DNA of 64,000 bases from Brevibacillus dissolubilis (GTDB lineage: Bacteria > Bacillota > Bacilli > Brevibacillales > Brevibacillaceae): contig NZ_VCNA01000002.1 in assembly GCF_006170445.1 (NCBI RefSeq), positions 682,001 through 746,000 on the forward strand. The letters run 5' to 3'. This document shows positions 1-9,087 of the stretch, in pieces. Numbering within the stretch: the stretch's first letter is position 1; the number at the start of each line of letters is the position of its first letter. A program made the position numbers and the translations under genes. The notes beneath the pieces were generated by a model, which saw only the letters and a program-made list of their open reading frames with translations, was not told the origin of the DNA and ran no database searches.

Positions 1-1321
1 GAAGCTCTTGGTTCTTCTCAAGGGAGATGCGGTTCTGTACGTCAAGGAGACGGTGCAGGCGGTTCTTCTTCACGTCTTCCGGCACGCTGTCTTCCATCAC
101 AGCGGCTGGTGTGCCCTCGCGTGGAGAGTACATGAAGGTGTAAGCGGAATCATAACGCACTTCTTCCATAAGAGAAAGCGTCTCTTGGAACTGCTCCTCG
201 GTCTCGCCTGGGAAGCCGACGATGATGTCTGTCGTGAGTGCGACATTCGGGATCGCTGCTTTGATTTTGTTGACGAGTTCGAGGTATTGCTCACGGGTAT
301 ATTTACGCGCCATACGCTTCAGGACCTCGGTGCTGCCTGATTGGGATGGCAGATGGATCATTTCCACCAGGTTGCCGCCCTTCGCAAGCACTTCGATCAG
401 ATGATCATCAAAGTCGCGCGGGTGGCTGGTGGTGAAGCGTATGCGGGGGATATCAATTTTACGGATTTCATCCATCAGGTCGCCTAAGCCGTATTCCATA
501 TCTTCGAAGTCTTTCCCGTAGGCGTTGACGTTCTGGCCGAGCAGCATGATTTCTTTGAAGCCTTGACGGGCGATGTCACGCACTTCTGCGATGACGTCTT
601 CCGGACGGCGGCTGCGCTCCTTGCCTCGTGTGTATGGAACGATACAGTAGGTACAGAACTTATCGCAACCATACATGATATTGACCCATGCCTTAATGTT
701 GCCTTCGCGCTTGCTTGGCATGTTTTCGATGATGTCGCCCTCTTTGGACCACACCTCGATGACCATCTCTTTGGAGAACATCGCTTCTTGCAAAAGAACC
801 GGCAAGCGGTGGATATTGTGTGTACCAAAAATGAGGTCTACCTGTTGATACGTCTGAAGAATCCGATTGACAACCTTTTCTTCCTGGGACATACAACCAC
901 ATACGCCCAAGATCAGGTTCGGGTTGTTGCGCTTGATCCGCTTGAAGTGGCCCAATTCACCAAACACCTTGTCCTCCGCACCTTCACGGATGGCACAGGT
1001 ATTAAACAGCACCACATCAGCAGTCTCTTCGTCATCGGTAGACGTAAAGCCCATCATCTCGAGGATACCGGCGATGGTCTCGGAATCATGTTCGTTCATT
1101 TGGCAACCATAAGTACGAAGCAAATAATGGCGACCCTTCCCGATCTCCTTCATCTCTTCTGGGATAATGAAGTCATCGTAATGAACCTTGATCTCCTCTT
1201 TCCCGCGCTTCTTGGCATCCTTTAGACTCGGCGCCTGGAAGTACTGGGAGAAGTCTTTTTCAGGTTTGACTGTGGCAGACGTGGCGGATTTTAAGTCCGC
1301 TGCCTTGTTATCTGTTGTCAT
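1..1321 (-). CDS. miaB: tRNA-2-methylthio-N6-dimethylallyladenosine synthase MiaB (3' end cut by window)
   Basis: Radical-SAM methylthiotransferase that adds the 2-methylthio group to i6A37 of tRNAs reading UNN codons. Reading the minus strand from the ATG at 1321 gives an open frame of 440 codons that runs off the window edge, so the C-terminal part (TRAM domain) is missing. The N-terminal UPF0004 domain shows the cysteines YGCQMN, NTCAIRE and CGCMSQ. The radical-SAM cluster motif is CDKFCTYC. The start has a GAGGTGA ribosome site at 7-nt spacing and a sigma-A-like promoter 50-80 bp upstream. The first ~40 residues are a charged extension, as in Bacillus MiaB. It is divergent from the FAD oxidoreductase. 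Assignment is secure; rimO at 38500 is the related ribosomal-protein enzyme and differs in its N-terminal motif. Confidence 0.95.
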   Translation of the reverse strand, partial: MTTDNKAADLKSATSATVKPEKDFSQYFQAPSLKDAKKRGKEEIKVHYDDFIIPEEMKEIGKGRHYLLRTYGCQMNEHDSETIAGILEMMGFTSTDDEETADVVLFNTCAIREGAEDKVFGELGHFKRIKRNNPNLILGVCGCMSQEEKVVNRILQTYQQVDLIFGTHNIHRLPVLLQEAMFSKEMVIEVWSKEGDIIENMPSKREGNIKAWVNIMYGCDKFCTYCIVPYTRGKERSRRPEDVIAEVRDIARQGFKEIMLLGQNVNAYGKDFEDMEYGLGDLMDEIRKIDIPRIRFTTSHPRDFDDHLIEVLAKGGNLVEMIHLPSQSGSTEVLKRMARKYTREQYLELVNKIKAAIPNVALTTDIIVGFPGETEEQFQETLSLMEEVRYDSAYTFMYSPREGTPAAVMEDSVPEDVKKNRLHRLLDVQNRISLEKNQEL

Positions 1322-1372
1322 GATTTATTTCACCTCGAATTGCTGTAGATATGTGTAGGTTTACATCCATTG

Positions 1373-1401
1373 ATTATAGCACATCTAACCCTGCTTGCTA
1401 A
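1373..1401 (-). promoter_or_regulatory. Sigma-A-like promoter of miaB
   Basis: On the minus strand TTAGCA (1401-1396) and a perfect TATAAT (1378-1373) are separated by 17 bp. It lies 50 bp upstream of the miaB ATG in the divergent gap. The -35 has two mismatches to consensus. Confidence 0.55.
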
Positions 1402-1455
1402 AAGAAAAACGATGTCTAAATTTAGGACAAAACAGCACAAAGGGAGCGATCACTC

Positions 1456-2682
1456 TTGAATCTCAAATCCGGAACCCTGCTCTGGCACGAAACCCTCCCC
1501 ACTCCGCCGCAATATCCTGTGCTTGAGGAGGATATCACCTGCGATGTCCTCGTGATCGGTGGCGGTGAAGCCGGGACGACGTGCAGTTATCTGCTGACAG
1601 AGAACGGTGTCGATACGGTATTGGTGGAGAGGCGGCATATCGGATATGGCAGCACCAGTGCCAATACGGGACTGCTTCAGTTCGCCAATGACAAAACGCT
1701 GACGGCTTGTATCCACTCGTTTGGCGTGGAGGGTGGCGTACGTTTTTATCAGTTGTGCAAGGATGCGGTGGATGATTTGGAGACCATCACCTCCAAGCTT
1801 GATTTTTCATCCGATTTCATCCGCCGCGACAGCCTGTATTATGCAAGCACTCCAGATGATCTAGCTTCGCTTCGGACCGAGTACGATAACTTAAAAACGC
1901 ACGGCTTCCCCGTCACCTGGATGGATGCCAATGCCATCGGCAAGTCCTTCTCCTTCAGTCGCCCAGGGGCGATCTACTCGACAGGAGATGCAGAGATCAA
2001 TCCATACAAGCTGGCTAACGCCCTCGTCTCCACCGCATCCAAAAAAGGTCTGCGTGTCTATCAGGATACAGAGGTGCGCCACCATATCAAGGAAGGCGAT
2101 GAACTCGTTTTTCACACCTCCACCGGCAAACAAATCCGCTGCAAGACCGCAGTGTTTGCGACAGGCTATGAGACACAGGAGATACATACCAATAAAAATG
2201 CTGTACTGACCAGCTCCTATGCGATTGCGACCCAGCCGCTTGCCGATTTTCCCGGATGGCCTAACCGCTGCCTGATCTGGGAGACAGCCCGGCCTTATCT
2301 CTATCTGCGTACGACCGCCGATAACCGGATTGTCGTCGGGGGTCTGGATGAGCCCTCCCCGCTGGCCGAAGCACGCGATGCCAAGCTGGTCAGCAAAACC
2401 CAGCAGCTTCTGGACAAGGTGGAGCAGCTGTTTCCGGGCGTGGGTAAGCTGCGTGCTGATTTTGCCTGGTCGGCTGCTTTTGGCGGAACTCATGATGGAT
2501 TGCCGATGTTTGGAGTGCAGGATGAATTCCCCGGATGCTATTTTTTGCTGGGCTACGGTGGTAATGGCACGGTCTACAGTGCCATCGGAGGCCGGATCAT
2601 TTGCGATCTGATTGTAAAAGGAAAGCATCCGGACGCCGACCTCTTTGCCTTTAACCGACGCAAATCTCCAACCTTCGTGTAA
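1456..2682 (+). CDS. FAD-dependent oxidoreductase, DAO family
   Basis: Predicted flavoprotein amine/amino-acid oxidase of the D-amino-acid-oxidase (DadA/GlpD-like) fold, 408 residues. An N-terminal dinucleotide-binding site is visible (VLVIGGGEAGTTCSYLL, about residues 31-47), followed by the family's ERRHIGYGSTSANTG segment that contacts FAD. The C-terminal GYGGNGTVYSAIGG closes the FAD site. The start is the TTG at 1456, chosen because AAAGGGAG lies 9 nt upstream; no ATG gives the full N-terminus. The substrate cannot be told from sequence; relatives act on glycine, sarcosine or gamma-glutamylputrescine. It is monocistronic, followed by a terminator, and not obviously linked to the germination operon downstream. 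Confidence 0.85.
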   Translation: MNLKSGTLLWHETLPTPPQYPVLEEDITCDVLVIGGGEAGTTCSYLLTENGVDTVLVERRHIGYGSTSANTGLLQFANDKTLTACIHSFGVEGGVRFYQLCKDAVDDLETITSKLDFSSDFIRRDSLYYASTPDDLASLRTEYDNLKTHGFPVTWMDANAIGKSFSFSRPGAIYSTGDAEINPYKLANALVSTASKKGLRVYQDTEVRHHIKEGDELVFHTSTGKQIRCKTAVFATGYETQEIHTNKNAVLTSSYAIATQPLADFPGWPNRCLIWETARPYLYLRTTADNRIVVGGLDEPSPLAEARDAKLVSKTQQLLDKVEQLFPGVGKLRADFAWSAAFGGTHDGLPMFGVQDEFPGCYFLLGYGGNGTVYSAIGGRIICDLIVKGKHPDADLFAFNRRKSPTFV

Positions 2683-2688
2683 AGCCCT

Positions 2689-2723
2689 AGGCATTGGCGC
2701 TTCACAAAAGCCAGTGCCTTTTT
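2689..2723 (+). terminator. Intrinsic terminator after the FAD oxidoreductase
   Basis: AGGCATTGGC pairs with GCCAGTGCCT across an 11-nt loop and is followed by a T run. It lies just after the stop codon. Confidence 0.8.
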
Positions 2724-2783
2724 GCTGTTTTCGCAGGCGATCAGCCGTCTGTATGAGAACCGGGGGATGACATGGAAGCATAG

Positions 2784-2813
2784 GCATAAAGTAGAAAATC
2801 ATTTGGCACAATA
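2784..2813 (+). promoter_or_regulatory. Possible forespore (sigma-G/F-like) promoter of the ger operon
   Basis: GCATA (2784-2788) and CACAATA (2807-2813) are 18 bp apart, resembling the sigma-G pattern GNATR-N17/18-CATNNTA with one departure. Germination receptor operons are classically sigma-G dependent, which makes this plausible but unproven. Confidence 0.4.
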
Positions 2814-2854
2814 TAACTACTCTATCATTCGAAAGGAAGGGCGGGGGTGATCTG

Positions 2855-4354
2855 ATGAGTTCTGAACATGATTCATACTTACTCCCACTCTCCGACTCGA
2901 CCGAAGAGCTATACGAAAGCATCCGAGGGGAAATCCGTAACAGTGAATTGACGCGTAAACAGATCGGTACCGAAGGAATTGTGCTATCCCTGATTTATTT
3001 GCGGACGATGATCGACAATGACCTGCTGCAACGGGATATTCTCGCCCCTCTGCTGCACCTTTTAAATGAGATGACTGACTTAGAGAAGATTCCCGATGTG
3101 CTTCCTGTCAGCCAGCTGGATACGATCGAGACCATAGATACGGCGGTGGCGCGGATTCTGCAGGGCTGGGTGCTGATTCATATGGATGGTTTCACCGATG
3201 GGTATGCGGTCAATATCATGAAGTACCATCACCGCGGTCTGAGTCAGGCAGAGACGGAAAGCCAGATTTTCGGTCCACAGGTGGCCTTTACCGAGTCTCT
3301 TGACATCAATCTCGGCTTAATCCGCCAGACGATCATGACGCCTAATCTGGTGACAGAATCCATGCAGGTGGGCCTGCGGACACAGACCTCTATCTCCTTG
3401 ATCTATATTGATGGACTCGCCTTCGAACAAAATATTAATACCTTTAAGCAGCGGCTGAATTCTCTTCAGATTGACGGTGTCTTTGATACATCTACCATCG
3501 GGCAATTAATTGATGACAACTCCTATTCACTGTTTCCGCATCTGATCTTGACGGAGCGGCCTGACCGTGTCACTGCTTCCCTGCTGGAAGGAAAAATCGT
3601 CATGATGGCAGCAGGCAGTCCCTACGCCTTGGTGGGTCCGGCAACCTTTTTTGATTTTTTTAAAGCGACCGAGGATCACTATGTACGCTGGGGGATGGCC
3701 TCGTTCATCCGAATGCTGCGTCTGGTGTCCCTGGCCTTCTCGACGCTGTTTACCCCTGTTTATGTCGCAGCTCTGACCCATCACTATGCGGTGATTCCTT
3801 CCGCTCTGCTCGTTTCTATCGTAGAATCCCGCTCCAAGGTTCCGTTCCCTCCGATCTTCGAGGCTCTTTTGCTGGAATTCATCATTGAGCTGTTGCGAGA
3901 AGCCGGGGCCCGTCTGCCGACCAAGGTAGGTCAGACCATGGGTATCGTGGGCGGTATCGTTATCGGACAAGCGGCAGTACAAGCAGGATTTACCAGCAAT
4001 ATCCTGATCATGATCGTTGCGCTGGGGGCGCTGTCCTCCTTCACCGCCCCGAGCTATATGATGGGCTCTGCGATCCGCATCGTCCGGTTCCCGATGATTA
4101 TCCTCGCCGGCTTGTGGGGAGGAGTCGGGATTATGGCAGGGGTCTGCTTTTTAATCTTGCATCTCTTACGCCAGACCAGTCTGGACAATCCTTATCTATA
4201 TCCGATCTATCCGCCGCGGATATCTGACATGAAAGACAGCATGATCCGCCTGCCCTTCTCCTTTTTCGCCAAACGTACCCAATTTACACGCGGGGCAGAC
4301 CAGAACCGGTTTTTCTCGAAACGTTATCCACAGCACACAGAAATCGACGAGTAA
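2855..4354 (+). CDS. Spore germination receptor A subunit (GerA family)
   Basis: A subunit of a nutrient germinant receptor in the spore inner membrane, 499 residues. The N-terminal ~270 residues form the soluble GerA domain and the C-terminal half carries the membrane segments, including hydrophobic stretches around residues 290-310, 370-400 and 420-440. The family segment with conserved prolines and charges (ESRSKVPFPPIFEALLLE, about 325-342) is intact. The ATG at 2855 is preceded by a GGGGGTGAT ribosome site. It is first in a three-gene operon with GerB- and GerC-type subunits, the usual A-B-C order. Which nutrient it senses cannot be deduced. Length is normal for GerAA/GerKA. Confidence 0.93.
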   Translation: MSSEHDSYLLPLSDSTEELYESIRGEIRNSELTRKQIGTEGIVLSLIYLRTMIDNDLLQRDILAPLLHLLNEMTDLEKIPDVLPVSQLDTIETIDTAVARILQGWVLIHMDGFTDGYAVNIMKYHHRGLSQAETESQIFGPQVAFTESLDINLGLIRQTIMTPNLVTESMQVGLRTQTSISLIYIDGLAFEQNINTFKQRLNSLQIDGVFDTSTIGQLIDDNSYSLFPHLILTERPDRVTASLLEGKIVMMAAGSPYALVGPATFFDFFKATEDHYVRWGMASFIRMLRLVSLAFSTLFTPVYVAALTHHYAVIPSALLVSIVESRSKVPFPPIFEALLLEFIIELLREAGARLPTKVGQTMGIVGGIVIGQAAVQAGFTSNILIMIVALGALSSFTAPSYMMGSAIRIVRFPMIILAGLWGGVGIMAGVCFLILHLLRQTSLDNPYLYPIYPPRISDMKDSMIRLPFSFFAKRTQFTRGADQNRFFSKRYPQHTEIDE

Positions 4355-4388
4355 CATATTTTCTCAGACAGTCGGGTGAGGCATACCT

Positions 4389-5519
4389 ATGAACCAACCA
4401 AGACCGCAGTGGATGTTTAGTTCGTTCCTCGTGTTCTTTGTCGTACATACCATACAGGTCGGGGTGGGTTTGCCCGGCTTTCAACGCTATGTCTATGAGC
4501 CCGCCGGTAACGATGCATGGATCTCTGTCATACTGGCGGGGATCAGCTCCCATATCAGCGCCTTTTTTATGGTCAAAATTCTGCAACGGTATCATTCCTG
4601 CGATCTGTACGAGATTCATGAGCATCTGTTTGGCAAATGGCTCGGAAAAGCAGCCAATGCGCTCTACACCGCGTACCTGGCAATGGCTTGTTTCATCATT
4701 GTCATTAACTACATTGACATCATACAGACTTGGCTGTTCCCTACCTTCACCTCTACCTCACTCTCCCTGATCCTGCTTGCGGTAGCCGTCTATGGAGTAC
4801 TGGGCGGTATCCGTGTGATTGCCGGCTTTGGATTTATCAGCATTGTATTAACCGCTTGGATGGCTCTGCTCGTCTATTTCGCCAAGCCTTATATACAGTG
4901 GGATCAGTTGTTTCCCATCATGGATCACAAGCTGACAGACATACTGGAAGGTGCGCGGGTGATGTCCTATACACTGGCTGGATTTGAGATTGTCTTCTTC
5001 ATCTATCCCTATGTCAAGGAAAAAGAAAAAACCATGCGCTACACACACCTCGGCTTGCTTGCGACGACGCTGATCTCGTTGGAGCTGATGGTGGTCGCGC
5101 TTCTTTACTTTGAGGGCGAGCAGCTGATGAAAACCGCCTGGGCTACCTTTACCATGTATAAGATCATTCAGTTTCCATTTCTGGAGCGTTTCGAGTTCCT
5201 CGCCGTCTCGCTCTGGATGCTGATCATCATGCCGAATATCCTGCTGTATATGTGGGCATCGATTCGTGGTTTCCGTCGTTTGACAGGACGAAGTCAACGG
5301 ATGGGGATCATCCTGGTCTGTATCCTGATACTTGGCTTGTCCAATGTGTTTACGACTCGCATGAGGATTGATCAGCTTGATAGCGTGTTTAATCAAATCA
5401 CCTTTTTCATCGCATTCCTCTACCCGATCCTTCTCTATCCGCTGGTTCTTTTCAAAACGAGAACCAAACCCGACCAATCTGCCACCGTGCCGGCTGCCCA
5501 AGGAGGCGAAGCAGACTGA
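4389..5519 (+). CDS. Spore germination receptor B subunit (GerB family transporter-like)
   Basis: Integral membrane subunit of the germinant receptor, related to amino-acid permeases of the APC superfamily and thought to bind the germinant. The 376 residues contain about ten hydrophobic segments starting at WMFSSFLVFFVVHTIQVGVG near the N-terminus. The ATG at 4389 follows the A-subunit stop by 34 bp with a GGGTGAGG ribosome site. Its stop overlaps the start of the C subunit by one base (TGATG), implying translational coupling. The hydrophilic C-terminal tail is short. Family assignment is clear; the ligand is unknown. Confidence 0.92.
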   Translation: MNQPRPQWMFSSFLVFFVVHTIQVGVGLPGFQRYVYEPAGNDAWISVILAGISSHISAFFMVKILQRYHSCDLYEIHEHLFGKWLGKAANALYTAYLAMACFIIVINYIDIIQTWLFPTFTSTSLSLILLAVAVYGVLGGIRVIAGFGFISIVLTAWMALLVYFAKPYIQWDQLFPIMDHKLTDILEGARVMSYTLAGFEIVFFIYPYVKEKEKTMRYTHLGLLATTLISLELMVVALLYFEGEQLMKTAWATFTMYKIIQFPFLERFEFLAVSLWMLIIMPNILLYMWASIRGFRRLTGRSQRMGIILVCILILGLSNVFTTRMRIDQLDSVFNQITFFIAFLYPILLYPLVLFKTRTKPDQSATVPAAQGGEAD

Positions 5520-6655
5520 TGACAAGCAGATCCCGGTTATTTCGACTCACCGCTGTATTCTTGACCATCCCTCTGCTCTGTGCCTGTGTACGCGGCGTGC
5601 CGATCGAAAAAATGGGATTGATTGTCGCGGTAGGCTATGACTATCTGCCCAACCACAAAATTATGGGGACAACTACCCTATACCAGATCGATCCCAATGC
5701 CAAAGAAAAAGTAACCGTCCTCTCCAATACCGCTTATACGAGCAAGGGATCACGCAACAAGATGAACCAAGAGTCCTCGGTAACGCTCGTCTCCGGTCAG
5801 CTGCGCGTCGCTCTCTACGATGAAAAGCTGGCGAGACAAGGCATCTTAAATCTCGTTGACACCCTTGCCCGTGATAAGGATATCGGATCAGGCGTCTATA
5901 TTAACATCGCCAAAGGACGTGCCCTGGGTATCCTCAGTCACCGCTATCCCGAGATCGGCAACATCGGCACCTTTTTGTATAACCAGAATGAACAGAATAT
6001 CACCGGCGAACAGATCATCTCTTCCACCCTGCACGATTTCCTGCATGATTACTATGCACCCGGACAAGACCCGGCCGTCCCCTGTGTCACACGAGTTGAT
6101 AATGAGGTTCATTTAGACGAGATTGCCTTGTTTCAGGGGGATCGGATGGTGACGAAGATCCCCAGCCGGAGCAGCTTTTTTCTAAAACTGTTACGAGGAC
6201 GCTTTCACGCAGGAATGATTGAGTTGGCGGTTGACCTAGATGGACTGGAGGCCCAACAAAAGAGAAAAGGCGAAAGCAAACACACTCATTCGGTCATCGA
6301 TAATATCAGCAGCAAGACGAAGATCAGGTTGAAGGGTCAGAATCCACCCCGGTTTCATATCCAAGTCGATATGTATGCCCGTCTTCAGGAGATCACCTCT
6401 GAGATTGAACTGTCCAAACCGGAACAAGTAAAAAAACTGGAAGTCCAGCTTGCCAAATCGATCACGAACGAAATCGAGAATCTGATCCGTACCATACAAA
6501 AATATAATGTGGATCCAGCCGGCTTCGGGCAAAAGTACAAGGCCAGCGTGCGCGGGTCCAATCTAACCAAAGACAAATGGCGTAAGATGTTCCCAAAGGC
6601 TCAATTTCAGACAGACGTCAAGCTCACCTTGGTTCGTACGGGTGTAACCGATTAA
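5519..6655 (+). CDS. Spore germination receptor C subunit, Ger(x)C lipoprotein
   Basis: Lipoprotein subunit of the germinant receptor, 378 residues. The N-terminus is a lipoprotein signal: basic MTSRSRLFR, a hydrophobic core, then LCAC with the lipidated Cys near residue 23. The mature protein starts with the family sequence VPIEKMGLIVAVGYDY. The rest is the three-domain soluble GerAC fold ending in the conserved TDVKLTLVRTG strand. The start overlaps the B-subunit stop and has AAGGAGG 12 nt upstream. The operon ends here, followed by a terminator. Family assignment is clear. Confidence 0.92.
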   Translation: MTSRSRLFRLTAVFLTIPLLCACVRGVPIEKMGLIVAVGYDYLPNHKIMGTTTLYQIDPNAKEKVTVLSNTAYTSKGSRNKMNQESSVTLVSGQLRVALYDEKLARQGILNLVDTLARDKDIGSGVYINIAKGRALGILSHRYPEIGNIGTFLYNQNEQNITGEQIISSTLHDFLHDYYAPGQDPAVPCVTRVDNEVHLDEIALFQGDRMVTKIPSRSSFFLKLLRGRFHAGMIELAVDLDGLEAQQKRKGESKHTHSVIDNISSKTKIRLKGQNPPRFHIQVDMYARLQEITSEIELSKPEQVKKLEVQLAKSITNEIENLIRTIQKYNVDPAGFGQKYKASVRGSNLTKDKWRKMFPKAQFQTDVKLTLVRTGVTD

Positions 6656-6682
6656 TCCACATGGTCGCTCTGATGGCATGAC

Positions 6683-6717
6683 AAAAGCCCGCAATCGCAA
6701 TGATTACGGGCTTTTTC
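6683..6717. terminator. Terminator between the ger operon and azoR (convergent)
   Basis: AAAAGCCCG.AATC pairs with GATTACGGGCTTTTT with one mismatch. The flanking A run and T run make it usable from both sides; ger ends upstream on + and azoR ends at 6747 on minus. Confidence 0.75.
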
Positions 6718-6746
6718 GCATGGTTTTGCGTTAGATTGAATATGAA

Positions 6747-7382
6747 TTAGAAGCGTTTCGCTACGTCGCGGGCATTGTCAATCGCACGGGATTTGATGTT
6801 CTCAGCGTCTTGTGGAGCCGCTGCCATACCTTCTACCGCGATGGTTTCTACATCTGTGATACCGATGAAACCGAGGACCGCACGAAGGTGCTTGTCACCG
6901 AATTCCAGATCGCTGCCTGGAGGCTCGGAGTAAATACCGCCACGAGCTTGGATGTGAACTGCTTTTTTGCCTGCGAGCAGACCTACAGGACCATTTTCGG
7001 TGTATTTGAAGGTTTTGCCTGCGATCAGGAAGGTGTCGATGTATGCTTTGAGCAATGGGGTATAAGAAAGGTTCCACATTGGAGAAACAAATACGTATTT
7101 GTCAGCCGCTGCGAATTGATCAGTCAACTCACCGATGCGGGATACTTTTTGTTGTTGAGCCGCGGAGAGAGCGGTGAACTCTGTGCCTTGACGCAGTGCG
7201 CCCCAAGCGGTGAGGACATCCTTGTCGATCAGTGGGAGATCGATGTTGTAAAGGTCAACGGTTACTACTTCGTCTTGTGGATTCGCTTCACGGTATGCGG
7301 AGACGAATTCCTTACCTACTTGCAGACCAAAGGAGTACTCTTCTACTTGCGGGTTCGCGATAATGTACAAAACTTGTGCCAT
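6747..7382 (-). CDS. azoR: FMN-dependent NADH-azoreductase / quinone reductase AzoR
   Basis: Flavodoxin-like enzyme of 211 residues that reduces azo compounds and quinones with NADH; in Bacillus it serves in thiol- and quinone-stress defence. Visible features are the N-terminal strand [11 protein letters not shown], the FMN-contacting [16 protein letters not shown] region (about 101-116) and ARGGIYS (about 145-151). The ATG at 7382 has AGGCAGG upstream. It is monocistronic with its own promoter and two palindromic operator-like sites overlapping it, which fits induction by a thiol-stress repressor of the HxlR or MarR type as known for Bacillus azoR genes; the repressor is not encoded nearby. 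Confidence 0.9.
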   Translation of the reverse strand: MAQVLYIIANPQVEEYSFGLQVGKEFVSAYREANPQDEVVTVDLYNIDLPLIDKDVLTAWGALRQGTEFTALSAAQQQKVSRIGELTDQFAAADKYVFVSPMWNLSYTPLLKAYIDTFLIAGKTFKYTENGPVGLLAGKKAVHIQARGGIYSEPPGSDLEFGDKHLRAVLGFIGITDVETIAVEGMAAAPQDAENIKSRAIDNARDVAKRF

Positions 7383-7436
7383 TATGAATTCAACCTGCCT
7401 TTCATTATATACAAATTAGTTAAAAAATCGTTTGTT

Positions 7437-7475
7437 ACTTACCATATGTAAGTATCATAATTTGATAACTTACTT
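7437..7475. promoter_or_regulatory. Two overlapping operator-like palindromes at the azoR promoter
   Basis: ACTTAC-N5-GTAAGT (7437-7453) covers the predicted start of transcription. A second imperfect palindrome (GTAAGTTATCA on the minus strand pairing with TGATACTTAC, ending at 7448) fills the -35/-10 spacer. They share the GTAAGT half-site. This looks like a repressor site array; the binding protein is unknown. Confidence 0.55.
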
Positions 7476-7482
7476 TTGTCAA
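7454..7482 (-). promoter_or_regulatory. Sigma-A promoter of azoR
   Basis: TTGACA (7482-7477) and TATGAT (7459-7454) are 17 bp apart on the minus strand, one mismatch from consensus overall. It lies about 70 bp upstream of the azoR ATG. Confidence 0.75.
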
Positions 7483-7610
7483 GTAACTTTGTTGTTATTT
7501 GCTCCCTCTTTTTTGCAAGTTGCTTCTCAGACTTCTAGAAAGGGAGCTGACCTGCATATAATGTTTGCATTTCATGCTCGATTTAGCCATGAAAGTGAGG
7601 CGAAAGATGC

Positions 7611-8114
7611 ATGCTTGTATGGAAAGATATCCCCATTACCATTCTCAACAAGGTACAGCGGTTGCGGCAGCGTCCGTTTGAACGGCTGGCGAACTTGTTT
7701 GAAGCAATCACCGGTCAGGAGGTGACGTATCACATCCGTACGTCTTCGCTGTGCTGGTTCATCTCGTACCGCAACGACCATTTTCGGCTGAGCCTGCAGG
7801 CAGATGACGCAGATGTGCTCAAGCTGCTTGATTTTGGCGTGACCAATCGGGGCCAAGGCATGGGAACCAAGCTGATCACCGCGATGCAAGTCGAGCTGGA
7901 GGCCCTCCCCTTTCACTCGGTTGCACTCTGGGCCGCCAACGATGCCGCAGCCCGGTTTTGGCGCAAAATCGGCTTTCTCGATATTTACGACGAACGGATG
8001 CCGGACGGGAGTATGCTCCTGATGCTCAAGGCCGACAAGATCCGTGTTACCTTTGCCCCGCGTGAAGATACTCAGCTATTTGCCGGTGCAAAAAGAAGGC
8101 ACGGCTCTGCGTGA
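7611..8114 (+). CDS. GNAT family N-acetyltransferase
   Basis: Small acetyltransferase of 167 residues. The acetyl-CoA pyrophosphate-binding signature of motif A is visible as NRGQGMGTKLITAM (about residues 82-95), followed by motif B with NDAAARFWRKIGF, the usual C-terminal GNAT sequence. The first ~75 residues are less typical and form the variable acceptor side. The ATG at 7611 has GAGGCG 9 nt upstream. The acceptor substrate cannot be inferred. It is convergent with the ABC permease and separated from it by a terminator. Confidence 0.75.
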   Translation: MLVWKDIPITILNKVQRLRQRPFERLANLFEAITGQEVTYHIRTSSLCWFISYRNDHFRLSLQADDADVLKLLDFGVTNRGQGMGTKLITAMQVELEALPFHSVALWAANDAAARFWRKIGFLDIYDERMPDGSMLLMLKADKIRVTFAPREDTQLFAGAKRRHGSA

Positions 8115-8168
8115 AAAAATCACGGCCCAACATGCCGCAACCTGAGCAGCCTCAACCTGCGTGAACGC

Positions 8169-8204
8169 AAAAAACACCCGAGAGTCCACACTCCTGGGTG
8201 TTTT
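8169..8204. terminator. Bidirectional terminator
   Basis: AAAACACCC.AGAGT pairs with ACTC..GGGTGTTTT, with A and T runs on the two sides. It separates the convergent GNAT and ABC permease genes. Confidence 0.8.
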
Positions 8205-8232
8205 CGTATAAACAATGCTTTTTATCTACTTC

Positions 8233-9087
8233 TTACACATCCCGCGTCGAAAAATTCCTCATCGCAAGCCCCAGCGCCACGAGACCATAGACAGCGATGT
8301 AAGCCAGCATCATGTTGCTGGGTGTCGATAGGCTCCCAAAAATCCCCTGTGCGGCAAAGGAAAACGGATCATCTGCACTGTCAAACAGATAGACCGTCAT
8401 TTTCCGGAACAACGAATCGATGGGAAATAAGAGACTTGAGACAATACCGATATTTTGCAGCGCTACTTTTCCCATCGCGGCGCCGAGCTGTTCGATGAAT
8501 CCTCCGATGAAGCCAATCCCATACAGGATAATGAGGACAATTCCACCGTTGATGGTGCTCATCAGGCTGCTGAGCAGAAGCCCGATGATGATAATGATAA
8601 GTGGCTGCAGCAAAAATACAGACAATGCCTTCACTACTTGTCCCATGCTCACATCCACGCGCAGAAAGGTGCCCCCCAGCCACTGATTCAAGAGAATAAT
8701 CCCTACAAACAGGACAGCCGCATACACCAGCATCAGCATACTTTGTCCAATGAATTTTCCCATGACAAAAGAAGAGCGTGACAGCGGGCGGGCCAGCCAC
8801 GTATCGATCTGATGGCTCTCGATCTCACTGGAGATACTGCTGACACTGCTTAAGATGGCGAGCAGAGAGACGATGAATGAGGAAAAATAAAGTCCCATGC
8901 CTAAGAGCTGCGTGGAGAAGAAGCTCTGCTCCAGCACATCCTGCATACCATTCTCGCCCGCTTCTTTGGCCGCATAGAACGTCGCGGTACCATACAGCAG
9001 CAGGAAGGCGATGGTCATGAAAATCGTGATGAGAAAAATACGTTTGGACAGGATCTCTCTAAACGACATTTTGGCGATGGTCCACAT
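8233..9087 (-). CDS. ABC transporter permease (ABC-2 type)
   Basis: Membrane partner of the ATPase encoded immediately upstream, 284 residues with about six hydrophobic segments, beginning with the one after MWTIAKMSFREILSKRIF. The ATG at 9087 is chosen because AAGGAGG lies 11 nt upstream; a longer reading that extends into the ATPase gene has no ribosome site and is out of family. It overlaps the ATPase gene by 29 bp, so the two are translated together. Substrate unknown; the arrangement fits export of a peptide or lipid, or ABC-2 type self-protection. It is last in a minus-strand run that includes an ECF sigma and anti-sigma pair. Confidence 0.85.
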   Translation of the reverse strand: MWTIAKMSFREILSKRIFLITIFMTIAFLLLYGTATFYAAKEAGENGMQDVLEQSFFSTQLLGMGLYFSSFIVSLLAILSSVSSISSEIESHQIDTWLARPLSRSSFVMGKFIGQSMLMLVYAAVLFVGIILLNQWLGGTFLRVDVSMGQVVKALSVFLLQPLIIIIIGLLLSSLMSTINGGIVLIILYGIGFIGGFIEQLGAAMGKVALQNIGIVSSLLFPIDSLFRKMTVYLFDSADDPFSFAAQGIFGSLSTPSNMMLAYIAVYGLVALGLAMRNFSTRDV

